Shown here: positions 1-10,607 of the stretch, one piece after another | Layout: each line of letters begins with the position of its first letter | Numbering within the stretch: the stretch's first letter is position 1 | Source of the DNA: Stercorarius parasiticus | Taxonomy: Eukaryota > Chordata > Aves > Charadriiformes > Stercorariidae | Assembly (NCBI GenBank): GCA_013396915.1 | Contig: VWZL01001939.1 | Location: 186,001 to 250,000 of the forward strand | DNA length: 64,000 bases | Reading direction: 5' to 3' | Translations under genes and position numbers: made by a program | The notes under the pieces: model-generated | The model's input: the letters and a program-made list of their open reading frames with translations, nothing else | Database searches by the model: none | Told to the model about the DNA's origin: nothing

Positions 1-1625
1 GAGCTGGATGCAGTACTCCAGGTGGTGTCTCACCAGAGCGGAGTGGAAAGGGAGAGTGGAGGGAGAGTGGCCTGCTGGCCATGCTTCTTTTGATGCAGCC
101 CATGATACAGTTGGCCTTCTGGGCTGTGAATGCACATTGCTGGCTCACATCCAATTTTTCATCCACCGGTATCCTCAAGTATTTCTCAGGGCTCCTGTCA
201 ACCCCTTCATCCCCCAGCCTGTATTGATACTGGGAATTACTCTGACTCAAGTGCAGGACTTTTCACTTGGCCTTGTTGTGCTTCATAGGATTCTCATGGA
301 TCTTTTCCTCAATGCTTTCAAGGTTCCTCTGGATGGCATCCCTTCCCTCAAGCATAACAACTGCGCCACTGAGCTTGGTGTCATTTGCAAACTTGCTGAG
401 AGTGCACTCAATATCACTGTGTATGTCTTTGATGAGGATATTAAATAGTGTTGGTCGCAGTGTGGTTGGTCGTGTTGATTTCCACTTGGACTATGTTTCC
501 ACATTGACTATAATTCTTTGGACATGGCCATTCAGCCAATTTCTTATCCATCTAATGGTCCATACATCAAAAACCTCTCTCTCCAATTTAGCAGCAAGAA
601 TGTCATGGGGGATCGTGTGAAAAGCCTTTCAGAATTCCAGGTAGACGACATCCATAGCTCTTCCCTTCTCCACTGATGCAGTCACACCATTGCAGAAGGC
701 CACTGGATTAGTCAGGCATGTGACTAGTCAGACATGTGATTAGTCAGGCCCTTTGTGAAGCAATGCTGGCGGTCTCTAATTATCTCCTTGCCTTCCATAC
801 GTTTTGATATGTCTTTCAGGAGGATCTGTTCTGTGATTTACTTGGCACAGAGGTGAGGCTGACTGGTTGGTAGTTGCCAGGGTCCTACTTTTTACCCCTT
901 TTAGAAATAGGCATAATGTTTCCCTTTTTCCAGTCACCAGGGACTTCACCTGACTGCCATGACTTTTCAAATATGATGGAGCGTGGGTCAGGAATTACAT
1001 CAGCCACGTTCTGAGAGAATCCTCAGGATGCTGGGATGCATCTTGTCAGGTCCCATGAACTTGTGTATGTTCAAGTTCCTCAGGTGGTCTCAAACCTGAT
1101 CTTCACTTAATATACTACAGAATTCGTTCTCTCAGTTTCTGCTTTGAGGTTCAAGGACTTGACAGATGTGGAAAGAATGATTACCAGTGAAAACTGAGGA
1201 CAAAAGATTGTAAAGTACCTCAGTCTTCTCCATGTTCATTGTCACTACTTATCTTGTCTTATTTATTGGGAGGAGACACTTTCTTTAATCTTCCTTTTCT
1301 GGACAAAGTACTTGTGGAAGCCTTTCATATTCTTTGCATCCCATACCAAATTCAACTCCAACTGTGCCTTAGCTTTCCTGATCCCATCCCTAAACATCTG
1401 GGCAGCATTCCTACATTCTTCCCAGGATACATGTCCCTGGTTCCACTGTCTGTACTCGCCTTCCTACACTTTAGTTTGACCAGTAGAGTCCTTATTGAGT
1501 CATGCTGGTCTCCTACCTTCCTCGCCTGACTTCTTACACATGGCAGTCAAGAACTCTTGCACTCTAATGAAAATGTCCTTAGAGAGCTGGCAGCTTTCTT
1601 CTGCTCCTTTATCCCTGAGGGCATC
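1..1625 (-). mobile_element. CR1 non-LTR retrotransposon, ORF2 reverse-transcriptase part, 3' end outside the window
   Basis: Read on the minus strand this is the middle of CR1 ORF2. Position 1 lies in the post-RT segment (…HLEYCIQL), so the last part of the element lies beyond the left edge. The RT motif C is at 380-391 and reads FAND followed by TKLSG, where intact CR1 has FADD. Motif A lies near 597-654 and reads [22 protein letters not shown]: an in-frame TGA (plus-strand tca at 629-631) replaces a residue, and both acidic positions are changed (D to E, and KAFD to KAFH). About 1000-1625 matches the ORF2 region upstream of the RT as I remember it from other CR1 copies. That boundary is approximate. 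No long open frame survives on the minus strand, so this is a dead copy. Plus-strand frames here are shadows. Confidence 0.9.
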
Positions 1626-1900
1626 TTTGTGTGTGCACTGTAAAAGGGTGCAAACAGCTTAAAAATGCAAATTAATTATTTATTCTTTAACACACAGAAA
1701 AACAGATAGGATTTAAGGCATTTCTGTGTTCGTCACCCCTGATAAGACATCCAGGACACTTTGCAGGCAAAGGCAGGCATCAGTTCAGAGCAGTTCCACT
1801 GCTCCCTGGATGGATGCTTCGCATTGCTGATTAGCCATTATCCACTAAATCTTTTGGCACTGATAAAACTGATGACACTGATCAATGACTGACCAGCGCT

Positions 1901-1980
1901 CTGTTGTTTTGTTGTTCTGTTTTGGTTTGTTTGATGGGATTTTTTTTGGTGGGTTTTTGTTTTGTTTGTTTGGTTTTTTT
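1901..1980. repeat. T/G-rich low-complexity tract
   Basis: About 80 bases made almost only of T and G, with repeated TTTTG, TTTG and GTTT units and several T-runs. It has no coding potential and looks like a degenerate simple repeat. It lies roughly 280 bp beyond the ORF2-side end of the left-edge CR1. Confidence 0.75.
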
Positions 1981-4943
1981 AGGATTATGTATCTTTCTGT
2001 GTTGATGTTTTTCCTCTTGAATCCTTGAGATAGATAAAAATGATTCCTATGTCAACCATCTATCAGTGATACCTTTCTACAGACTTTCTAACAGCTCTTC
2101 CTCCTAACAATTTAGCAATTTTCTCAGAACTCTGAGTCAAGGTAAAATTGTGCTGATTTAGAGCTGGGCCTTGTATCTTTGTGACACGGGGAACCAAACT
2201 CCCAGGGGAGATGGAAGCTGGGGGAATTTACAGGAGAGGTAACAAGGTGAGAAAGTTACAATGTTAATCAGAAATTGAATGTGTTAACTTCTCACATCCA
2301 GGCAGTGAATTCTGCTGTTTTTCACTGAAAATCAAGTAGTGCTTTTTGTCCAAAAGGATTCTTGGTTGCACTACTGGAGAACATAATAGAAAAGAAATTT
2401 CATGTGTTCCCAAGTCTGATTTTTAAATTAAAGTCTTTATTGTCCTAAACAGCTGTAAAGACAGCCTCCATCTCTTTGATTCACAGATAGGAATATCATA
2501 TTTACTAGCTAGAGCTAAATGTGAAACCATGCAAATTTGCTTATATGTAACATCAGACAGGGCTACTGCCTCACCTAGATTTTATGGAAAATATAATTCC
2601 TGAAGGTAGCACTCTTTGTTTTCTAATTCTATAAATTAGTTTCCTTCGCTTTGTTCACATGTATGAAACCAGCACATAAATTCGTAAGAGGAGACAAACT
2701 CAATGGTATTTCTGTAATTATTTAAAAGTTTGCTTTACTCATTATCAGGCTAGATAGACGCCTCTTACAAAACCAGTACCAAAATGAAGGAAAAGGATCT
2801 GTTGGAACTTAAATTCATTTAACAATATCTAGAGCTATCTGGTATTTGGTGCTATCTATGGTACTGGGTATTACACTTTTAACTGATAGAGCTTCCTATC
2901 AGAGAGAAGGCACTGGAGAAGGGATACTGCAGAAGCATATGTTCTGCTAAAGTAGTTAATGCTGCCTGACTGTAAAGATAAAGTGGATCGCTATCAAACA
3001 CCTTGAGCTAGAAGTAATTAAAGAACATGACACTCCTCTCCCCAGCTTACAGTGGTGAAGGCAGGATTGTGTTCATTCAGTTTCTGAGTGAAAATTAAGG
3101 GACTATATAGAAACACATTTTTTTTCAAGCACTGACTGAAGCATTTTACTATCTGTCTTCATAAAAAGGAGAGGAACTCCATGAGAGAAGGAAACTATGC
3201 TGGCTCCTTTCCAGATATAGAAAAGCAGTAGTGGTAGTGAGAACCTTAAAGGAATCTTGACTTGCACACTCTAATAGTTTACTTTCTAATTCTTTAAGCA
3301 GCTGTGATGAGGGTGGCTTGATGGCTGTACTATGGTCATTGGAGAGCTTACAACTGGGATTTTGAAACCTAGACACAATTATTGGATCAGGAGTTCAGAT
3401 TGGTCTGTGACAAAAAGGATGCTCAACATTACTTAATTGATGCCCTATTTATGTGAGAACTTACAATGAAAATTCATCCTTTTATTTTTGAATGTGAAAC
3501 CATATTCAAATAATAAAGTCAGTAGTCCTTTATGAGAATTTTTCATGTTTATCCATAAACGGTTTTCTAGATGAAAAGAGTAATTTTGTTCTACTGGACA
3601 GGCCAGAAACCAAAAAAAAAAAAGGAGCTGATTTTATGCATATTTAAAAATAAACCATTGTGTTTTATAGCTGTGGTTTGTTTACTGCAATTGTGTTCAA
3701 AATTGGGCTGGGCACCCCGAAGCAAGGACAAGAAAGCAATTGATTTAGCTGATATAGTCTCTAAGAGGCCAAGTAAGTTTTACATCGTTTGTGAAGTCTT
3801 GATACCAGCCTGAATTAAAAATATGTTAAAGAAAGGTTTATCTGCAGTCATCTTAAATTCTTTTGCATAGGCAAATAAATAATGCCCTAAATATGCTCAA
3901 AATACCTGTTTGAAACAAAGAAACAAAAATTCACGTATCAGTATTCAGTGAATATCTTGTCCTTTTCTGGGAGTGATGAGTATATATAACCATTATGACA
4001 AGATCTGTTGCTGAGTTTTTCTTTTTTTAAGACCACCCTACATTATTTCTCAAAAATTGTAAGGATTTGTAGCAAATCTTATCATGATTTTAGAAATGAA
4101 CCATGGTAAAATTTTATACATATATTTAAATTGTAAAATTTCATAAATTTTATTCCCATTTTTATAGACATTCAGAGCATTGGAATATTTGTTGCGTTAC
4201 TGAGGACTGTCAAATATTCTACCTGATGAAGCATTTTCCATTTTGGCCTAAACTAAAAAACCTAAACAAAGCCAAATCCATAATCTTAATTTCTGCAGTC
4301 CACTCAACTACCATTTAAGCAACGTGCAGCTGAAAGGCAGGAATGCATTTCAAGAAATGATCTAATCCAAGCCCGGGCATTAATTCTGCATCCCTACTGT
4401 CACTGTCAGAGGCATTTGACTAATCTGTCCCTTAAAAATGTCTTGTAAAGAAGATTGAGATAAGCCCTAGCAGTACTTCAGTACCCTTTCCATCATACAG
4501 TTTTTTCCTGTAGTTTTCTATAAGCCTTCACTGCTATCTGTCATCAGAACATAGGTGCTGTCAGCCTCTGCTCTGAAAAAGTATGGCTGAACTCCTCATT
4601 CTCTAATATCTGATTTAAAACAGTATGAGAATGGGAATGAGATTTTCAGCCAGAATAATAGACCTCATATCCAGATAGCCTCATGAGGGATTCACCTGCC
4701 CAAGCGTATCTGTCTAGTATCATTATTGATGCCCTAATATTTTCTGAGGTACCTGCAGATGTTTGAAAGATAAAACACAGAATTTAGGGAAGACCTGTGG
4801 CTTTCTTGGTGGCAGCTGGAGACTGGACGGAAAATGTATTAGAAATAATTTTTAGAGAACTGAGTCCTGTCTACAATATCTAAAATATATCTACTTATTA
4901 GTCTGGGAACCTAACTTCATGGAGTCTAGAGAGGTGTCCACTT

Positions 4944-4981
4944 TATCATGAGACTAGACTATAGACTATAGTCTCATGATA
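4944..4981. repeat. Perfect 13-bp inverted repeat (hairpin) with 12-nt spacer
   Basis: The left arm TATCATGAGACTA (4944-4956) is the exact reverse complement of the right arm TAGTCTCATGATA (4969-4981). The 12-nt spacer GACTATAGACTA itself repeats the GACTATA unit, so alternative pairings exist. No CR1 or LTR sequence adjoins it. It could be a MITE end remnant, a replication-slippage product or chance. Confidence 0.8.
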
Positions 4982-7900
4982 GCTCACATGTAGATATGTG
5001 TATTGAATTTATTTAAATTTAGGTGAAACGAATCCCACCCCATTTACTCAAATCCTAGTCCCTTAGGTACATGCAGTACATGCAGTGAGGATGTGCAAGT
5101 CACCTGGCTTTTGACACTGCTGTCTGAGGTTTCACTTTAGTGTAAATCCCAGACCCCAAAGTAGGATTCTCAAGCTAAGTTTATTTTTCATGTTATCAGA
5201 GGAGTCTTTACTATATGAATGCCCTAAAGAAACCAAAGAGAGTGATGACCCATATATTAGCAGCAATTGAAAATGATTATAGGTAATGTTTATAGTTAGT
5301 CAACTGGACCAAGGAAAGCAAATATTCAGATCCTGCTCTGCTTGTGAAAGATTGTGAACATGGATGTAAGTTTTCTGAAAATAATGCCTAAATATTTTCA
5401 ATAGAAAGTGCAACTATTCCAATCTGAAAACCACAAAGTGCTTGGCTTTTACATGCCTTCAGATGTAAGAGATGCGGGCTTAAATGATTCCTACAAATCA
5501 CCTGAAATAAAAATATCACAGGTGAAAACAATATCCTTAAGGCCCAGTCTGTTGGTCCTATTGAATAGCTGGTATTAAACCCCAAAAATTTATTAAGGAC
5601 AATAACATGTTATTTTGTCCTGACTACGGTAACTATTACATAGCTGTTCATAATAGCCAATAGTCCAGTAATTCTCTCCAACTCTCCTGAGCAAATGTGA
5701 TAGTTGTTGCCAGGTAGAAGTGATACCTAATGTAAGAAGCAAGTGCTTATTTGGCATCTTCTACTATAAGAGAGTCCTGTTCTTTTGAAAAAAATACAAC
5801 AAAAATCCTACAGAAGTTCTTTAGAAACAGCCTGGAAAGAATATTAAAGAAAATCCTCATCGTTCTGTCAAGAATTTGTAGTTTAATTGAATTAGTTGCC
5901 CTTAAATTATATGTAAAAGTGTACAGAACTGCTCTAAAGAAAACTTCTAATAGTTTAAAATGTAATTTATGGAGGCCTGTTTATGCTTGACTGATAAGGT
6001 AATGACAGGATTGATAAAAATAACAGGAGACACGCCCTTTTAGCTAAAAATGACTGTGAAGCTCACAGACTATTGAAGAAAAAGGGCTTTATGCTTAAAA
6101 GAATCCTAAATAGAGCAATTATTAAGCCTGGTAAAATCAGTCTTGCTCAACTACACAATATGAAAACTCATAAACCCCCCTATTAATCTACCTTTTTGTA
6201 TGTTTTTATTAACATGGTTATCCAAAGTGTGAAGTATTACTGTAGACTTAACTCCAGGCATGCATGACTATCCTCTTCCCTGAATGAGTGGCCAGAGATG
6301 TAATGAAACTGAGATCTGACTCACTATACTTAACAGCCAAAAATTATTAGTCTTCTCACATATATACGAATCAATGAGAAAAATATCATTACTGTAACCT
6401 ACAGAGGTAAAAAAGATGTCAGGGGATCTTTAGTGCTAGAAGCTCCTACTGTAATAATTCTCAGATAGGTTTGACATTATATGCATGGCTATTTATATAA
6501 GCATTTCTCTTCTATGATGGCTGATACAGGTTAATCTTGGATAACTATGCAATATATGTTTTTTATGTTTAAAAGCATCTCAATGCTCATTAACTTCACA
6601 CAATTCAGTTCAATACTTTTAGACTGTTTTCAAAACTGTTGTAAAGCTTTTAAAGTGATTAGGTTTTATAAATCTTTCAAATAAATTACTTGATTGAATA
6701 ATGCATCAATTGTATTTGGTCTAAGAGAAAAAAAAAAAAAAGTTGTAGTTTTTTCCACTGCAAATTGTACGGACTTCCATTCATGTGAAAGAAAATCCCC
6801 AGCTCAAATTGACCAAACAATTAGACTGAGAATTTTACAGTTACATTCACAGGCATCTGAGAAGCAAACTGATGTCCAAAAATCAGTTTTACATAGTTTC
6901 AATGACAATTGTCACTACTTATTGTTTGTTATTATTGATGTGCCAAATATATCCTCTATAAGGATTTTTATTTATAACTTTGTGGTTTTTCCAAATTGTT
7001 TTCCATTTTTCTCTTTAATTACCCATTGAAACTAATAATAATTCTAGTACCGGAATTAAGGAAGTTTCTGTTAAGTTCTTAATATTTGACAAAAGAAAAT
7101 TAAAATTTATTCTTAGTTATCAAATGTAGAAGAGTATTCCGTAGTAGACTCATGGAGAATTTCAGTGATAGATTGGCCAGAGCCTAGACAAGCCTGGCAT
7201 TTGCAGGGATCATGCAGTGTCACAGCATTTCCCACTATGCGGAATGAAGTGTGTGGCATCCTTCAGGGAAGAACTAACAGTAGAAAAGGAACTCACAGCA
7301 CTCTTCGCTAGTTCCCACTCTGTGCTAGTAACTATGCCTCTGCTCCACATTCAGCTTGCATTCAAATTATGCATAGTATAATTATGAGAAACAATTTAAT
7401 AATATAAAAATATTAGACTGCGTTTAAATGCTTGCTGACTTTCGTTTTTAATGGGTAGAGCTTGTAATACTTTTGACATGTCAGACACCTTTTTTATTCT
7501 TACATTTAACTATTTCTGATTGCACTTTACTTTGAAACTATGTATGATTTAAGCGCCACGAGCTATCTGCATAATACAGTGGCAGCTAGTAGCAAATAGG
7601 GAGACAATTAAAAGCTTCTCAAAGATTAAATTAACTAGCAATAGGAAATATTTGTTGAACCAGTAAAAATTTTCAAGACGGTAAAAGTATTTTAAGGCAG
7701 AAGTACCATAGACATGATTTATAAAATCCAGTGAGGCAAGTAATTTCTGAAAATATGCAACTTAAATAAATCTATCTAGTGTCCAAATTACAGCTGCTTA
7801 AAATAAAGAGTTTACATTTTTTTTTTTTTCATTTCAATAAAGTAGGACCAAGCATGCCCTTAAGGAACATGAGAAAAATTCTGTGAGCATATTCATCTTG

Positions 7901-10297
7901 GACCTGGAGTAATGACAGAAACCCAGACTCTTCTGTACTTACATGTATTACAAAATAAGTATGTCAGGTAGCTTCAGACAGAGATGTGGTGGTAAAAATA
8001 GGGTGAAAGGAATCTATAAAGAGGAGTAAATATGCACAAAATCCTTATAGCTAGAGTTACATTTGTGCTCTAGGGAGGGACGAGAACAAAGTACTAGAAG
8101 CAGAGATGGGGTAGAGAGGGAAGGCTGCTCCTTCATTTTCATTTTCTTCCTAGCTACTAAGTTAAATACTGAGTGTTTATACTACTTTTCAGTCAGACTG
8201 CATCTCCTTGATGTGATATAATTAATGTAATAAGTGTTTCACCTTCACCACTAAAGTCATGGAGGTCTGGAGAAAATGATAAGACAAAAGCTGACCACAA
8301 AAACGTGCACAGAAGAAGGATAGCAGAATGAAAAGGGCAAAGCTTCTTCCTAAAGGAAGATAGATCCTTTCACTTATTTCCAGCCTAAACTTAATTCCTA
8401 CACACTTTGCACAGAAGAGATAGTCTTGGCAATAGGCTTCATCAAGAGGTTTTATTAGATTGCTACAGATTAGGGAAACTGTATCTAATTCAAAAGCTGT
8501 TCACAATTCCCATCTTCTCTGTGAGATAACTCTTTTGTCTGGTCTTCCTTATTTGAACATATACACTAGGGAAATATCTTTTTCTGAATAACATCATTGT
8601 GGTTTTATATGTTTATATATTCATAGATATTCATCATGCTAGCAATTTAGATTCATATTTTGCATTTCCCCTTTTGGGAATATTAGAAGTTTATTATGCT
8701 CCATGGATCACAGTCATAACGATGTTTGATAAAAAATACTGAAAGTGAAATCTGAAGATTTATTTTTAAGTAAAGTTTTGAGACATGAAAAAGAACTTCA
8801 CCAGAACCATCATGTGAGGACTGCAGATAAATTTTAAGAAGAGATATAGCAGATATGAAACTTGTAACTTTGAGGCATGTAAGAATATAAATCTTAAGCT
8901 CTCAAAATATAATTTTATGGGAAAAAAAAGACATTTCTGCAAAAGACACACTTGTTTTTGATCATGGGTATATTTTAACAGATTCAGTTCTTTTTCCATA
9001 ATAAAATATATAGGCCTGACCTGCATTTTCATGATTTTCTGCAAGTGTACATTTGCTGAATTCAGTCCAGTACTTGTGCAAAGTTGGAGTAACAAAATGA
9101 TGGATCATAGTGTTTTTAATTTCTAATCTGCCAAGTTGCTTTCCATCCTTCAGCCAAATTCAGATGTTTTGTCAGCTGAATCTGCATTTTTAGTTGCAGT
9201 GGCAGATGTAATGAGAGCTATTACCGCCTCTCAGATGTGACAGCCATCAGCTCTCGATCCTCTAGTGTGCTTATTGTATACTGAATATGAAGTAAGTAAA
9301 GCAAATGAAAAGGACACTGCTAAGGCTTTTGGCTTGAACATTTCTATCTAGAAGGTCAGTTCTTGCCTGATATGCAACATCAAGCATATGGTCCAGACAG
9401 TTCCCTGCAGATTTTTCTTGACACTGTTAGAGATATATGGTAAGTACGTTCTTTTATACAAAACTAGGACATCTGTTATGCTTCTCTATATTTGTGTACT
9501 CCTAAACCAACAAGTCAGAAGGGAGCACTGTGATCAGGTCATAGGACAACCCTAAATTAATTCTTAATTAATTAATTTAAACTGCAGTGTATGAATAAGG
9601 GCAAAAATCCTCTCATCTCCATCTGTGTTCCTATATGACATCTATGCTGCACGGAGGTGGTTTTGCTTAGCATGTGCAATTGCATGAAGGAAGAAGGGGT
9701 CTGGAAAGAAGTATCATGATAGATTAAAACATTATATTCTTCCTTTGTCTTTTCTTTCAGTAGGTGCAAGAAAGCTCTGTATTGCAAATTCCTCCTAATA
9801 ATATTTTGTTTTTAAATAGAAAAGCAGGAAATATTCTCCCTTCAATAAAATGACAAAAGAAGCTAATATGATGGTGTGACGGTGTGCTCCACTGCCTACC
9901 TGACCTTTATCTCCCATAACCCTGCCCAAGCAATAACCACCCATGGTGGTCATAATGGGTGCATCTAGTCATGATAGCTCCATCTGGCTCAATGTGATTT
10001 TGGGGAGACAGATAACAACACAATAGCCAAGAGCTGACTTGAGCAATGTGCCCACCTAACCACAATGCTGGTATTGTGATCGATATGCAACGATGACTAT
10101 AAGTCAATAGTCTTACCCCCGTAAATAGTGAATAGCCCAAGAGCCCTTTGAGCTCTCCTGCACGGCACTGGGCAGGATCTCCCCTTGAGTAAGTACGCCT
10201 CTCAAGGTTACTTCTCAAGATTCAGAGATTCCTTGCTGCAACAGGACCACGGTAAGTGATGAATAGCATGCTAAACTTTGATATCTAAGCTAAGTGA

Positions 10298-10305
10298 TAT
10301 AAAAG
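10298..10305 (+). promoter_or_regulatory. TATA box candidate inside the LTR-like repeat
   Basis: TATAAAAG matches the eukaryotic TATA-box consensus exactly and sits in the central part of the putative LTR, about 250 bp upstream of its AATAAA signal. If the LTR call is right, transcription would start roughly 25-30 bp downstream. This is motif evidence only. Confidence 0.35.
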
Positions 10306-10550
10306 GTTGATTGTGCATATATAATCCTTTAGACATAAACCGGTGATCAAGTCCGGGACTAGGATTGGATCCAGCTGCACCTAGGCTCTTCTCTGAGAAG
10401 GACTTTAGAAAGCAAAATGGTCCTTTCTGAACCTTGTGACTCAACAAGAGGGTCTTCCTGACAGTTCTGTCTGACACTGTCCTCTACACGGTAAGTAACC
10501 AAGTTAAACTGTCGCATTCCCTTTCAAACTTTAAGTTGTTGTTTTGTAAC

Positions 10551-10556
10551 AATAAA
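10551..10556 (+). promoter_or_regulatory. Polyadenylation signal candidate (AATAAA) inside the LTR-like repeat
   Basis: AATAAA is followed by a T/G-containing stretch about 50 bp before the putative LTR end, as in the R/U5 part of retroviral LTRs. AATAAA is common by chance in AT-rich DNA. Its place in the block is what supports it. Confidence 0.3.
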
Positions 10557-10607
10557 TATATTGCTGCTTCTCCCTTTCAAGTGAAGTGCTTCACTTCATC
10601 TGTGACA

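Larger units (their letters stand above)
1626..9874. other. AT-rich stretch without a recognisable gene
   Basis: I see no coding region, RNA gene or recognisable transposon. Open frames are short (up to 111 codons, at 6694-7029) and show no family motif or codon pattern. Small features are a T/G-rich low-complexity tract at 1901-1980, a perfect hairpin at 4944-4981, a 9-bp tandem duplication near 5067-5085, an A14 run at 6728-6741 and a T13 run at 7817-7829. The boundary with the CR1 on the left is soft. Confidence 0.6.
9875..10607 (+). mobile_element. Probable degenerate solo LTR of an endogenous retrovirus
   Basis: This block is less AT-rich than its flanks and has LTR-like architecture on the plus strand. 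It opens with TGTGACGG and closes with TCTGTGACA, giving TG…CA termini. A TATAAAAG box lies at 10298-10305, and an AATAAA signal in a CAATAAATAT context lies at 10551-10556. Two GGTAAGT strings (near 10252 and 10491) resemble splice donors. No internal gag/pol/env sequence is present on either side, so it would be a solo LTR. I could not find a matching target-site duplication: 'tgtgac' occurs at both edges but does not give canonical termini. An 18-bp near-palindrome sits at 10579-10596. It could instead be another interspersed repeat. Exact ends are uncertain. Confidence 0.45.

Noticed and set aside
9907..10218. 103-codon minus-strand open frame
   Set aside because: It lies inside the LTR-like block and shows no protein family features.
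9875..10607. TGTGAC at both edges of the LTR-like block as a 6-bp target duplication
   Set aside because: Using it as the duplication leaves ends that do not begin with TG and end with CA, and the same bases serve better as the LTR termini. Left undecided rather than claimed.
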